In this document: positions 9,107 through 17,729 of the stretch, one piece after another
Layout of the letters: each line of letters opens with the position of its first letter
Position numbering within the stretch: position 1 is the first letter of the stretch
Assembly (NCBI GenBank): GCA_027485835.1
Contig: JAIXQG010000001.1
Span: 381,902 to 445,901, forward strand
Reading direction: 5' to 3'
Source: Alphaproteobacteria bacterium
GTDB lineage: Bacteria; Pseudomonadota; Alphaproteobacteria; UBA2136; UBA6156
DNA length: 64,000 nucleotides
Notes under the pieces: model-generated
Database searches by the model: none
Told to the model about the DNA's origin: nothing
Seen by the model: the letters and a program-made list of their open reading frames with translations, nothing else
Made by a program: the position numbers and the translations under genes

Positions 9107-9116
9107 GGTGTGCTCC

Positions 9117-9431
9117 TTAGCCCTTCATCAGGTCGGCGGCGTCGATCTCGATGGTGCCGCGGTTACGGAAGAAGAGTGTGACGATGGCGAGGCCGATGGC
9201 GAGCTCGGCTGCCGCCACAGTAAGGATGAACATGCTGAAGATCTGGCCGGTGATATCGGCACGGAAGTAGGAGGTACCTACCAAGTTGATGCTGACAGAG
9301 AGGAGCACGAGCTCGAGACACATCAGGATGGCGATGATGTTGCGGCGGTTAAGCACGATGCCCGCCATGCCCATGGTGAAGAGCAAGGCGCTAAGCGTGA
9401 GGACGTGGGAGAGTGTGAGGGTGTAGAACAT
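9117..9431 (-). CDS. nuoK: NADH-quinone oxidoreductase subunit K
   Basis: Small membrane subunit of complex I, 104 residues with three transmembrane helices (about residues 5-25, 30-52, 60-86). The two conserved membrane glutamates are seen in IAILMCLELVLLS (helix 2) and VAAAELAIGLAIV (helix 3). The start MFYTLTLSH is preceded by AAGAGAGAT. It is 13 bases behind nuoJ. Confidence 0.96.
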   Translation of the reverse strand: MFYTLTLSHVLTLSALLFTMGMAGIVLNRRNIIAILMCLELVLLSVSINLVGTSYFRADITGQIFSMFILTVAAAELAIGLAIVTLFFRNRGTIEIDAADLMKG

Positions 9432-9444
9432 GGTGGTATCTCTC

Positions 9445-10086
9445 TTATTTCGCTACCGATTTTGGTTTCCAGTGTTTAGCAACGTTGGTGCCGGTACCGT
9501 GGCCGAGTTTCGGTTTGGTCATGGTCAGCCCCTCCTCCTTGGTGCGCAGCACTTGTTTGGTAATGCTTTGGCGCTTGACGTCGCTGCGTGGGCGGTGAGT
9601 GAGGACGATAGCGCCGACCATGGCGGTAAGCAGCACGAGGCCGGAAAGCTGGAACGGCAGCACGTAGGTGGTGAACAGGACGTTACCGATTTGGATGATG
9701 TTCTGCGGTTGCTCTCCAGTGGGCAGCATGGTGACGTTGGTGCTGAACAGGCCATAGTTGGCAGCGAGGATGAACTCGCCCGCCAGCACGGCCACGGTGA
9801 GCAAGCCGAGCGGCAGATAGGCTTTCGGTTTTTCCCGCAGTTTGAAGAATTCGAGGTCGATGGTCATGAGGACAAACAGGAACATGACGGCAATGGCCCC
9901 CAAGTAGACCATGATAAGCAGCAGGCCGAGGAACTCGGCACCGAACAGAATAAACAGGCCTGCGGCGTTAATGAAGGTGACGAGCATACCCAACATGCCC
10001 AGCATAGGGTTACGGGCAGCAATGATAAGGCCAGCGCCGACGAGGATGCCGGTGGCGAAGAGGGCGAAGATGAGGTCGGGGAGCAT
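9445..10086 (-). CDS. nuoJ: NADH-quinone oxidoreductase subunit J
   Basis: Membrane subunit of complex I, 213 residues with five transmembrane helices; conserved MVYLGAIAVMFLFVLMTIDLE near residue 60. After the last helix (about residue 165) there is a basic cytoplasmic tail of about 45 residues (HRPRSDVKRQSITKQVLRTKEEGL...), a feature of many alphaproteobacterial NuoJ proteins. It is preceded by a small orphan gene and followed by nuoK. Confidence 0.95.
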   Translation of the reverse strand: MLPDLIFALFATGILVGAGLIIAARNPMLGMLGMLVTFINAAGLFILFGAEFLGLLLIMVYLGAIAVMFLFVLMTIDLEFFKLREKPKAYLPLGLLTVAVLAGEFILAANYGLFSTNVTMLPTGEQPQNIIQIGNVLFTTYVLPFQLSGLVLLTAMVGAIVLTHRPRSDVKRQSITKQVLRTKEEGLTMTKPKLGHGTGTNVAKHWKPKSVAK

Positions 10087-10106
10087 GGGAGTCCTTTCTG
10101 AAACAG

Positions 10107-10322
10107 CTATTCGGCAAGCGCCATGAATTTGAAGATGAGGTCTAAGACCGGTTGAAATTCTTCCAGCAGAGCAAGAACGGTGTCCTTGATTGCGGTAAGC
10201 GGGCCAGACCAGTCTGACAGTGCCGCGGCCAGCCAGTTGAGCCAGCCTTCGATACCCGAGGCAATGTCGGAGGTTGGTACGCCAGCGATAGCGGGTTGTT
10301 CGGGTTGTTGGTCGGGTGTCAT
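10107..10322 (-). CDS. Small hypothetical protein in nuo operon
   Basis: 71 residues, starting at ATG 10322, whose first bases overlap the TGA stop of the Nudix gene as ATGA, a strong sign of translational coupling. A longer reading frame upstream merely shadows the Nudix gene. The protein has a Pro/Gln-rich N-terminus and then one or two amphipathic helices (GWLNWLAAALSDW; LALLEEFQPVLDLIFKFMALAE). No signal peptide and no recognised domain. It lies between the Nudix gene and nuoJ. It might be a small membrane-surface protein; no function is proposed. Confidence 0.6.
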   Translation of the reverse strand: MTPDQQPEQPAIAGVPTSDIASGIEGWLNWLAAALSDWSGPLTAIKDTVLALLEEFQPVLDLIFKFMALAE

Positions 10323-10765
10323 GCAGCTTGCTCCAGCTCGGTGAGATAGGGTGGTTTGAGACCTTGGTCGTAAACGGATTGCAGGCAGCGGAAGCGCGGT
10401 TGGGGGACGTCTTCCCACTTATACCAGCCGCAGTTTTGGTGCTTGTGCGGTTCTTTGTTCACAAAGTGTTTGGATTTGGCTTTTACGGCCACGTGCATCG
10501 TCACGTAATGCTTGCCGGTTTCCGGAAAGACATCATTCGTGACCGCAAACAGGTGGGGGTGGGTGGCATCTACCTCGCACTCTTCCGAAACTTCCCGCAG
10601 GGCGCCTTCCAGCCAGTGCTCGCCGTTTTCCAAATGGCCGCCGGGGGGTGTCCAGGTGTTGGGGGCGTGGTCGGCGGTGATGCGTTCGAAAATCAGAAGC
10701 TCGCCTTCGTGGCAGACATAGACACCGATGCCGACGCGGACGTTGGGGCGTTGGTTTTCCATCAC
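10319..10765 (-). CDS. Nudix hydrolase (nucleotide pyrophosphatase)
   Basis: 148 residues, a single Nudix domain. The Nudix box spans about residues 43-65: GHLENGE, then REVSEECEV, which keeps the REUxEE catalytic core but has Glu in place of the usual Gly near the end. The upstream TWTPPGGHLE matches the MutT/nucleotide triphosphatase subgroup. It should hydrolyse a nucleoside diphosphate linked to another moiety, possibly a damaged dNTP; substrate not predictable. It overlaps the MazG-like gene upstream (stop/start at 10762-10765) and the 71-residue gene downstream, so three genes form a tightly coupled insert between nuoI and nuoJ. Confidence 0.88.
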   Translation of the reverse strand: MMENQRPNVRVGIGVYVCHEGELLIFERITADHAPNTWTPPGGHLENGEHWLEGALREVSEECEVDATHPHLFAVTNDVFPETGKHYVTMHVAVKAKSKHFVNKEPHKHQNCGWYKWEDVPQPRFRCLQSVYDQGLKPPYLTELEQAA

Positions 10766-11133
10766 ACGAATTGCTCCATATTGGCGGGGGTGTACTCGGG
10801 CCCCTTCACGGCTTTGGAGGCGGGGCCGCTGGAGGACTTGCTCATGTTGGAGCGGTGGACTTCGGCGAAGGCGGCGTCGGCATCAATCCCCATCACCTGC
10901 AGGGTGCCGTAAGCGACGTACATCATGTCGATGATTTCCTTCAGGAGGTGTGCTTTGGCTTCCTTCAGGGCTTCCGGTGTGGTGGCGCTGAGGACTTCTT
11001 GCGTCGCTTCCTTGACTTCCCGCACTTCTTCCTCAAGGAACTTTTCCCGCGCGGGCAAGGCTTCGGCCAGCGATACATCGCTGTAGCCGAACTTGGCGTG
11101 GAAGTCTCCGACGAGGTTGAAGTTGGATTTCAT
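10762..11133 (-). CDS. MazG-like / phosphoribosyl-ATP pyrophosphohydrolase-fold protein
   Basis: 123 residues, all-alpha NTP pyrophosphohydrolase type. Metal-binding pattern EEExxE at about residues 34-39 and ExxD at 66-69 (KEIIDMMYVAYGTLQVMGID). Members cleave NTPs or dNTPs to the monophosphate and pyrophosphate, often clearing non-canonical nucleotides. The stop overlaps the start of the Nudix gene (ATGA), so the two house-cleaning enzymes are translationally coupled. The C-terminal 30 residues (SNMSKSSSGPASKAVKGPEYTPANMEQFV) follow the dimer-type domain closely. It is 16 bases downstream of nuoI. Confidence 0.82.
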   Translation of the reverse strand: MKSNFNLVGDFHAKFGYSDVSLAEALPAREKFLEEEVREVKEATQEVLSATTPEALKEAKAHLLKEIIDMMYVAYGTLQVMGIDADAAFAEVHRSNMSKSSSGPASKAVKGPEYTPANMEQFV

Positions 11134-11149
11134 AGGGTGCGTCCCTGCC

Positions 11150-11638
11150 CTAGCGGTAGGGCGCGTCGCGCTTGAGGCGCTCGGCGAGGGTTGGTTCTAA
11201 CTTGTCGCCATTGGCAAGGAGGATGTCCTTGGTATAAAGCAGTTTTTTGCGGTCTTCGGCGGAGAAGTCCATGTTCGGGCCTTCGACAATGGCGTCTACC
11301 GGACAAGCTTCTTCGCACAGGCCGCAGTAGATGCACTTGACCATGTCGATATCGTAACGGGTGGTGCGGCGGGAGCCGTCGATGCGTGGTTCGGCCTCGA
11401 TGGTAATGGCTTGGGCGGGGCAGATGGCTTCGCACAATTTGCAGGCGATGCAGCGTTCTTCGCCGTTCGGGTAGCGGCGCAGGGCGTGCTCGCCACGGAA
11501 GCGCGGCGAAATGGGCGTGCTTTCGAACGGGTAGAGAATGGTGAACTTCTTGGCGAAGAGCATTTTAAAGGTCAGCGCGAAGCCCTTGATCATGTCGATC
11601 AGGAAGAACTGGCGGACGATGCGGACGGTGTTTTTCAT
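11150..11638 (-). CDS. nuoI: NADH-quinone oxidoreductase subunit I
   Basis: 8Fe ferredoxin-like subunit of complex I carrying clusters N6a and N6b, 162 residues. The two CxxCxxCxxxCP motifs are at residues 63-73 ([11 protein letters not shown]) and 102-112 ([11 protein letters not shown]). The N-terminal [29 protein letters not shown] and [18 protein letters not shown] segment is typical. The GNAT gene lies upstream, separated by a 90-base spacer; the MazG-like gene follows after 16 bases. Confidence 0.97.
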   Translation of the reverse strand: MKNTVRIVRQFFLIDMIKGFALTFKMLFAKKFTILYPFESTPISPRFRGEHALRRYPNGEERCIACKLCEAICPAQAITIEAEPRIDGSRRTTRYDIDMVKCIYCGLCEEACPVDAIVEGPNMDFSAEDRKKLLYTKDILLANGDKLEPTLAERLKRDAPYR

Positions 11639-11728
11639 GTTGGCTACTTCTATACTCTTAAATCACGTTCAGGGCCAGCAGGCGGCTTATACTGCGGGCA
11701 GTGGGAAATGCGTGTGTCTTTGCCATGG

Positions 11729-12136
11729 CTAGAGCACCTTCTTCATAAAATAGGCCGAGTATTCACCGGCGAACTGGGGGATTTCGGCGAACATTTCGAA
11801 GCCCAGCTTCTCGTAAAACGGGCGTGCCTGAAAGGCCATGGTGTAGAGAAGAATGCCTTTGCGCTGGTTTTTACGGGCGTAGGCTTCGGCGTGTTCCATC
11901 AGTTTACCGCCATCGCCTTGGTTGCGGCGCGTGGCGAGAAGGTCGGATATGTACATCCAGTCGCCCTCGAAATACCCCTTGAGGCCGCCCATGAACTTGT
12001 CGTTTTCATCGACTAGATAAAAGCAGAGGTCGCGCACGCGTGCGAGGCCGGATTTGGCGTTGTAGGCGTCGATTTCCTCAGCCATCAGCTGGCTGAGGAG
12101 CTCGAACTTGCCGTTATGGTCTTCGATAATACGCAT
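11729..12136 (-). CDS. GNAT-family N-acetyltransferase
   Basis: 135 residues with the GNAT fold: MYISDLLATRRNQGDGGKLMEHAEAYARKNQ contains the acetyl-CoA-binding R/Q-x-x-G-x-G/A-like loop (RRNQGDGGKL, about residues 69-78), and the C-terminal LYTMAFQARPFYEKLGFEMF is the classic 'A-x-x-FYEKxGF' segment. The substrate is unknown; a small amine or antibiotic-type acceptor is possible. It is inserted between nuoH and nuoI; its start lies just 2 bases after the nuoH stop, so co-translation is likely. Confidence 0.85.
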   Translation of the reverse strand: MRIIEDHNGKFELLSQLMAEEIDAYNAKSGLARVRDLCFYLVDENDKFMGGLKGYFEGDWMYISDLLATRRNQGDGGKLMEHAEAYARKNQRKGILLYTMAFQARPFYEKLGFEMFAEIPQFAGEYSAYFMKKVL

Positions 12137-12138
12137 GG

Positions 12139-13191
12139 TTACGCGGCCAGATTACCCAGCAGCTTGACGGCGATGGCGGTGATGATGAGCCATGCGAAGC
12201 TGAGCGGCAGGAAGATTTTCCAGCCGAGGCGCATCAGTTGGTCGTAGCGGTAACGCGGCAGTGTACCGCGTGCCCAGACCATGAAGAACAGGATGGCGAT
12301 GATCTTCAGCAGCAGCCAGATGGTGCCGGGGATCCAGTTCAGCGGAGCCACATCGAACGGGGGCAGCCAGCCACCGAGGAAGAGGATGGCGGTGAAGGCG
12401 GACATGGTGATCATCGCCACGTATTCGCCGAGGAAGAAGAGTGCGAAGCTCATGGCCGAATATTCGGTGTTATAGCCGGCTACCAGCTCGGCTTCGGCCT
12501 CGGGGAGGTCGAACGGGTGGCGGTTGCACTCGGCCAAAATGCTAACCAAGAACATGATGAAGGCCGGGAATGCTGGGATGAAGAACCAGACGGTTTTTTG
12601 CGCGTTCACGATGTCGGCGAGGTTCATCGAGCCCGCCAGCAGGATGACGGCGAGGACGATGAGGCCCATGGAGACTTCGTAGCTCACCATTTGCGCGCCG
12701 GAGCGGACGGCACCGAGGAACGGGTATTTGGAGTTGGAGGCCCAACCTGCCAGCAGGATGCCGTAGACCTCGATAGACGTCACCGCCAGAATGAACATGA
12801 CGCCAAGGTTGATGTTGGCGAGGACCATAAGGCTGCCGGTGAAGGGGTTTTCTCCGAACGGAATGACGGCCCAGACGACCAGCACGGGGATGAAGGCGAG
12901 CATAGGCGCGATGAGAAACATCACCTTGTTGCTAGCGCCGGGAATGAAGGGCTCTTTGAACATCAGCTTCACGGCGTCGGCTATCGGTTGCAGCAAGCCG
13001 AATGGGCCGGTGTGCATCGGGCCGTGGCGCAGGTGCATCCAGCCGAGGATTTTACGCTCGAACCACGTGGTGTAAGCCATGCCAAGCAAGACCGGCACGG
13101 CGATGAGCAGGATGATGCCGAGGGTGGTGGCCAGCATCAAGAGGTTGTCGAACGTGACCAGTGTGGTGGCGTAGTGGGTGAGGAGTTCCAT
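12139..13191 (-). CDS. nuoH: NADH-quinone oxidoreductase subunit H
   Basis: Quinone-chamber membrane subunit of complex I, 350 residues, about eight transmembrane helices. Conserved segments: YTTWFERKILGWMHLRHGPMHTGPFGLLQPIADAVKLMFKE (residues about 40-80), the glutamate-rich loop AECNRHPFDLPEAEAELVAGYNTEYSAM (about 220-248), and the C-terminal RYRYDQLMRLGWKIFLPLS. The start MELLTHY lies 3 bases after the nuoG stop. Confidence 0.97.
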   Translation of the reverse strand: MELLTHYATTLVTFDNLLMLATTLGIILLIAVPVLLGMAYTTWFERKILGWMHLRHGPMHTGPFGLLQPIADAVKLMFKEPFIPGASNKVMFLIAPMLAFIPVLVVWAVIPFGENPFTGSLMVLANINLGVMFILAVTSIEVYGILLAGWASNSKYPFLGAVRSGAQMVSYEVSMGLIVLAVILLAGSMNLADIVNAQKTVWFFIPAFPAFIMFLVSILAECNRHPFDLPEAEAELVAGYNTEYSAMSFALFFLGEYVAMITMSAFTAILFLGGWLPPFDVAPLNWIPGTIWLLLKIIAILFFMVWARGTLPRYRYDQLMRLGWKIFLPLSFAWLIITAIAVKLLGNLAA

Positions 13192-13193
13192 GA

Positions 13194-15416
13194 TTATGCG
13201 GCCTTTTTAGAGGTCTTGGCTTTGGTGGGAGCCAGTGGGGTTGGCGGGGTGCCGGTGGTGCCGAGGGTGGCGGCAGCGACCTCGGACTGGCACTTCTGCA
13301 TGGTGGGCGACTGGCGGAGGTATTCGAGCCGCAGGTAGTAATCTGTCACCACCGGTTGGAACGGGCGGGCGGAGATTTCGACATCGGCGGCCGCCACACG
13401 GGTTTCGCGCGGGGTCACCTTGTTCCAGTTTTCTGCCTTATAGGCCGGGTGCTTGGCGGCGATGAGGCTGCGCAATTGGCTGAGGGTGTTGAATGGCAGG
13501 GTTTTGCCCATGTCTTCGCTCAGTGCGCGGAAAATTTTCCAGTCTTCCTTGGCATTCAGCGGCGGTTGCACGGCGGCATGGGCCAGTTGCACGCGGCCTT
13601 CGGCGTTGGCGTAGAGGCCCGACTTTTCGCTCCATGCGGCGGCGGGGAGGATGACGTCGGCTTTTTCAGCGGTAGCTGTCATGTGGGTGCCGATGTAGAT
13701 GAGCGTCCCCTGCCCTTCAATATCCTCCGGCAGAATCGTGTCTTCGCCGTAGACGATGAGCGTTTGAGTTTTGCCGTTGTTGAAGCTTTTCAGGATGGCG
13801 GCGGTGTCGGACTTCGGGGTGCCCGCTTTGGCTTGCATATCCAGCGCGGTGATGCGGCCGGAGGTGGCGGCGAGGACGTTGAGGCCGTTCCAGTTTTCTT
13901 TGATGACTCCAACCTTTTTGGCGATTTTCTCGATCTGCGCGAGGATGGCGGCGCCGTCGCCACGGGTCATTACGCTAGCCGAGACAATGATGGCGGGCTT
14001 CTGCGCATTTTTCAGAACATCGGCAAACTTGGACCTTGTGAAGGATTCCAACAATTCCGGCTCGTTCCCCAGATTTTGGTAGGGGTAGGTCAGATCCATA
14101 TCCGCACCAATCGCACCAATTTGCACGCGGCGCTTGAGGGCGGCGCGCCGCAGGCGGACGTTGAGCAGAGGAGCCTCAAGGCGAGGGTTGCAGCCGACGA
14201 GCAGCACGGCGTCGACGTTTTCAAATTCTACCAACGGGGTGTTGAAGGTGTAGAACTGGTCGAGGTGGGAGCCTGCCGGGCGGCAATCGTAGGCGCTGCC
14301 GGTCAGCACGGTGTCCATAAACATTTTAAAGCTCAGGGCGTCTTCGGCGCTGGCCATGCTGCCGAGGATGGCGGCGGTGGGGTTTTCTAACGCCGTTTTG
14401 GTGACGCTGAAGGCTTCCGGCCAGCTACATGTTTGTAGCTCTTTGCCGCGGCGTATCATCGGTGCGGTTAAGCGGTTGGTGTTAAGGGCGTCGTAGCTGA
14501 AGCGCGCGGCGTCGGTCATCCACTCTTCGTTAATGGCGTTGTTCTCTTGCGGCTGGGTGCGGAGGACTTGGCCGTGGCGGTTATCGACCGTGATGGGCGT
14601 GCCCACAGCGTCGAGGATATCGACCGAGTTGGTGCGCACAAGCTCCCACGGGCGGGCGGTGTAGGCGTAGGGCTTGCTGGTGAGTGCACCGACGGGGCAG
14701 AGGTCGATCATGTTGCCGGAGAGCTCGGACTGAATGGCTTGCTCGACGTAGGTGCCGACTTGCATGTTTTCGCCACGGAAGGTGGCGCCCATTTCTTCGA
14801 CACCCGCGATTTCGGTCGCGAAGCGGATGCAGCGCGTGCAGTGGATGCAGCGGGTCATCACCGTTTTGATTTTGCTGCCGATGTCTTTATCGTCCACCGC
14901 GCGTTTGAATTCGTGGAAGGCGGAGCGGTCTGACCCGTAACCGACGGAGAGGTCTTGCAGGGTGCATTCGCCGCCTTGGTCGCAGATGGGGCAGTCTAGC
15001 GGGTGGTTGATGAGCAGCAGCTCCATGGTGCCTTTGCGGGCGTTGATGGTGAGCGGGCTGTCGGTTTTGATTTTCATGCCCTCGGCGATCGGCCAATGGC
15101 AGCTGGCGATGGGCTTGGGCATACCTTCGATTTCCACCAGACACATGCGGCAGTTACCGGCGATGCTCAGACGCTCGTGGTAGCAGAAGTGCGGAATTTC
15201 CTTTTGGGCTTGGGTGCAGGCCTGCATGACGGTGCTGCCCTTCTTCACATGCAGCAGCTCGCCGTCGACAAACACATTGAAGAAGCCTTCCGGTGCGGCA
15301 GGTAGCGGCGCAGGTGCCTGCGTGGGCGTGGAAGCCGCAGGTACGGGTGCGGTGGGCGCCTGTTTAGAGGTATCGGCTTTGGCGGTTTTGGTGACCGGGG
15401 GGCGTTTATTCGTCAT
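13194..15416 (-). CDS. nuoG: NADH-quinone oxidoreductase subunit G
   Basis: Large iron-sulfur subunit of the complex I peripheral arm, 740 residues from ATG 15416 (preferred over 15431 because GAAGAG precedes it). Cluster ligands: [2Fe-2S] N1b Cys 78, 89, 92, 106; N5 His 138 with Cys 142, 145, 151; N4 Cys 190, 193, 196 with the Cys of DLCPVGAL near 240. The extra N7 site of E. coli NuoG is not evident. Oddities: about 45 Pro/Ala/Thr/Lys-rich residues precede the ferredoxin domain, and the C-terminus ends in a similar low-complexity tail (TPLAPTKAKTSKKAA). Its start overlaps the upstream orphan gene by 11 bases. Confidence 0.95.
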   Translation of the reverse strand: MTNKRPPVTKTAKADTSKQAPTAPVPAASTPTQAPAPLPAAPEGFFNVFVDGELLHVKKGSTVMQACTQAQKEIPHFCYHERLSIAGNCRMCLVEIEGMPKPIASCHWPIAEGMKIKTDSPLTINARKGTMELLLINHPLDCPICDQGGECTLQDLSVGYGSDRSAFHEFKRAVDDKDIGSKIKTVMTRCIHCTRCIRFATEIAGVEEMGATFRGENMQVGTYVEQAIQSELSGNMIDLCPVGALTSKPYAYTARPWELVRTNSVDILDAVGTPITVDNRHGQVLRTQPQENNAINEEWMTDAARFSYDALNTNRLTAPMIRRGKELQTCSWPEAFSVTKTALENPTAAILGSMASAEDALSFKMFMDTVLTGSAYDCRPAGSHLDQFYTFNTPLVEFENVDAVLLVGCNPRLEAPLLNVRLRRAALKRRVQIGAIGADMDLTYPYQNLGNEPELLESFTRSKFADVLKNAQKPAIIVSASVMTRGDGAAILAQIEKIAKKVGVIKENWNGLNVLAATSGRITALDMQAKAGTPKSDTAAILKSFNNGKTQTLIVYGEDTILPEDIEGQGTLIYIGTHMTATAEKADVILPAAAWSEKSGLYANAEGRVQLAHAAVQPPLNAKEDWKIFRALSEDMGKTLPFNTLSQLRSLIAAKHPAYKAENWNKVTPRETRVAAADVEISARPFQPVVTDYYLRLEYLRQSPTMQKCQSEVAAATLGTTGTPPTPLAPTKAKTSKKAA

Positions 15417-16125
15417 GTTTCTGCTCTTCATTAAAGGCTTTGAGATAGTCGAGGGTCAGTTTGGTGCTGAGTTCGTCGAGCTTCAGGTTTTTACAGGTGA
15501 TGGTTTGCGAGTTGCTCTCCAGGCACGTGCGGAAGTTTTTGAGCCACATGTCGTCCTTTTCGCGCATCAGGCGGAAGGCATGGTAGGAGGCGATGGAGGA
15601 GACTTCCTTCTCCGTAAACGGTTTTTCTAGGTAGCGGCCGGTGAGGATGATGCCACTTTGCGAGAGCGTGAACGCGCGTAGGTAGGTGACGAATTGCTCG
15701 TTATCCGGCTTGGATTTGGAAATATTGGCGACGACTTTGTCTATCGTTAACTTGCAAATGGTGGGGACGGTTTTTTCGGTCCCGTCGAAGCGTTTGATGC
15801 AATCGGCGTAGTCGGGCACTGGTACGGTGGGGTCGGTTGTGAGGGCACTTGCCACGTAGCCCATTTGGGCGCGGTAGACCGACATGAGCGAGGGCGAAAT
15901 GGTGGCCCCTGCCCCGCCGACGCGCAGGATGACGGGCATCAGGTAGTCGGCGTTCAGGTGGTCCATCTGCACAAAGCGGCGGGATTCGAGCGGGCTTACC
16001 GCTTTGAGCTCTACCAACGGTTGGGCGATGTTTTGGGCTTGACCATTCCCTGCCAGCAACGCAGCGCCCAGCACAGCCAGAAGGCCGAGGGCTTGGAGGC
16101 GGTTGCGGAGCGTAGCGAACATCAT
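15406..16125 (-). CDS. Hypothetical exported protein in nuo operon
   Basis: 239 residues from ATG 16125, whose A is shared with the nuoF stop (TAATGATG); a second in-frame ATG follows at once. A longer frame upstream only shadows nuoF. Residues 1-32 form a signal peptide (basic start, LGLLAVLGAALLAGNGQAQ, cleavage after AQA likely). The mature protein has four cysteines in two pairs (DCIKRFDGTEKTVPTICK and TCLESNSQTITCKN), suggesting disulfides in the periplasm, and is helical toward the C-terminus (LDELSTKLTLDYLKAFNEEQKHDE). No known family recognised. Tight coupling to nuoF and nuoG guarantees co-expression with complex I. Confidence 0.7.
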   Translation of the reverse strand: MMFATLRNRLQALGLLAVLGAALLAGNGQAQNIAQPLVELKAVSPLESRRFVQMDHLNADYLMPVILRVGGAGATISPSLMSVYRAQMGYVASALTTDPTVPVPDYADCIKRFDGTEKTVPTICKLTIDKVVANISKSKPDNEQFVTYLRAFTLSQSGIILTGRYLEKPFTEKEVSSIASYHAFRLMREKDDMWLKNFRTCLESNSQTITCKNLKLDELSTKLTLDYLKAFNEEQKHDE

Positions 16126-17441
16126 TATGCGGCGCTCTGTTTGGCCTTGATACGTTCTTCGAACAGGTGGCGGAAGTGCTTGAGGGTGCCTTGGGTGGGC
16201 CACATGGCGCCGTCGGCAAAGGCGCAGATAGTGCGGCCTTCGATCTTTTTGGTGAGGGCGAAGAGTTGGTCGAGTTCGTCGATGGTGCCGTCGCCTTGGC
16301 TGAGGCGTTCCATCAGGCGGTGAACCCAGCCCACGCCTTCGCGGCACGGGGTGCACTGGCCACAGGATTCGTGGTGGTAGAAACCGGCGATGCGGGTCAT
16401 CACACGGAGGACGTCGACAGATTTATCCATGACGACAATCGCGGCGGTGCCGAGGCCGGTGCCTTCGGCCTTGAGGGCGTCAAAGTCCATCAAAACGCGG
16501 CTGGCTTGCTCGGGGTTCAGCATGGGAGTGGAGCTACCGCCGGGGATGATGGCTTGGAGGTTATCCCACCCACCGATGACGCCGCCGCAGTATTCGTCGA
16601 TCAGCTCGCGCAGCGGAATGGACATGGGGGCTTCGACATTGCCCGGCTTGTTAACGCTGCCGGAAATGCTGAAAATTTTGGTGCCGGAGTTGCCCGGGCG
16701 GCCCCAGCGGGTGAACCACTCGGTGGGGTTTTTAAGGATAGGTGGTACCTGCGCGATGGTTTCCACATTGTTAATTGTGGTGGGGCAGCCATAGAGGCCG
16801 AAACCGGCGGGGAACGGCGGCTTGAGGCGCGGTTGGCCTTTTTTGCCTTCCAAGCTCTCCAGCAGTGCGGTTTCTTCTCCGCAAATGTAGGCCCCTGCGC
16901 CGAGGTGGACGTGGATGTCGACATCGACCCCCGTGCCCAGAATGTTTTTGCCGAGGAAGCCGGCTTCATACGCTTCGTTAATAGCTTGCTGAAGGTGCGA
17001 GGATTCGTCGTAATACTCGCCGCGCACGTAGATGTAACCGACTTTGGCGTTGAGGGTGTAACAGCCGACAATCATACCTTCTACCAGCGTGTGCGGGTCA
17101 TAGCGGAGGATGTCGCGGTCCTTACAGGTGCCGGGTTCGCCTTCGTCGGCATTGCAGACCAGATAGCTGGGTTTGGCGAGCGGAATGAGCTTGCCCTTTT
17201 CGTCGAGTTTTGGTTGCGGCATGAAGGACCACTTCATCCCCGTGGGGAAGCCTGCGCCGCCGCGGCCGCGGAGTGACGAGGCCTTGAGCTTTTCGATATG
17301 CTGCATTTGCGGGGTTTTGAGGAGCTCCTTCAGCCCCTTATAGCCGCCGCGCTTTTGGTAGCCTTTGATGCCCCAATCACCGGAGCCGTCGAGGTTCGGG
17401 AAGCATTTGTCTTCGGGTTTGAGGCGTGGGAGAGTTGTCAT
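16125..17441 (-). CDS. nuoF: NADH-quinone oxidoreductase subunit F
   Basis: NADH-oxidising flavoprotein of complex I, 438 residues. FMN/NADH-binding loop [11 protein letters not shown] at residues 58-68; [14 protein letters not shown] near 145; [29 protein letters not shown] near 200; cluster N3 ligands Cys 360, 363, 366 ([11 protein letters not shown]) and Cys 406. NADH donates a hydride to FMN here and electrons pass on to N3. The gene is followed immediately by an exported orphan and preceded by a small lipoprotein gene. Confidence 0.97.
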   Translation of the reverse strand: MTTLPRLKPEDKCFPNLDGSGDWGIKGYQKRGGYKGLKELLKTPQMQHIEKLKASSLRGRGGAGFPTGMKWSFMPQPKLDEKGKLIPLAKPSYLVCNADEGEPGTCKDRDILRYDPHTLVEGMIVGCYTLNAKVGYIYVRGEYYDESSHLQQAINEAYEAGFLGKNILGTGVDVDIHVHLGAGAYICGEETALLESLEGKKGQPRLKPPFPAGFGLYGCPTTINNVETIAQVPPILKNPTEWFTRWGRPGNSGTKIFSISGSVNKPGNVEAPMSIPLRELIDEYCGGVIGGWDNLQAIIPGGSSTPMLNPEQASRVLMDFDALKAEGTGLGTAAIVVMDKSVDVLRVMTRIAGFYHHESCGQCTPCREGVGWVHRLMERLSQGDGTIDELDQLFALTKKIEGRTICAFADGAMWPTQGTLKHFRHLFEERIKAKQSAA

Positions 17442-17447
17442 GAGTTT

Positions 17448-17726
17448 TTACTTGCTTGGCGTGTTAACACATTGGAAAAATAGGGTGTAGCTGAGGGCGC
17501 CCTGGGTGCCCATTTCTTCGCGCAGCTTGGTGTAGGTTTGGCCAAGCTTTTGGCATTTGGCCGTGGCGCGGTCTATCACGCCCTGACGCACGCCGGTGAC
17601 CGGCGAGTTGGCGTACATGACGTGGGTGATGCTGAAGATGCCGGGCTGAACTTCGGTAATGGGGCCGCCGATGCGGGCGCAGGAGACGAGAGCCAACACC
17701 ACCAAAAGAGCTACACTTTTGTACAT
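17448..17726 (-). CDS. Small putative lipoprotein in nuo operon
   Basis: 92 residues. MYKSVALLVVLALVSCARIGGP has a short signal peptide with a possible lipobox (LVSC, Cys16) though the -1 residue is Ser. The mature part contains two further cysteines (AKCQKLGQTY and FFQCVNTPSK) and ends in a beta-like segment GALSYTLFFQCV. I do not recognise a family. It lies 3 bases behind nuoE and 6 bases before nuoF, so it is firmly embedded in the operon. Together with four other exported small proteins it makes the operon unusually rich in envelope passengers. Confidence 0.62.
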   Translation of the reverse strand: MYKSVALLVVLALVSCARIGGPITEVQPGIFSITHVMYANSPVTGVRQGVIDRATAKCQKLGQTYTKLREEMGTQGALSYTLFFQCVNTPSK

Positions 17727-17729
17727 ACT

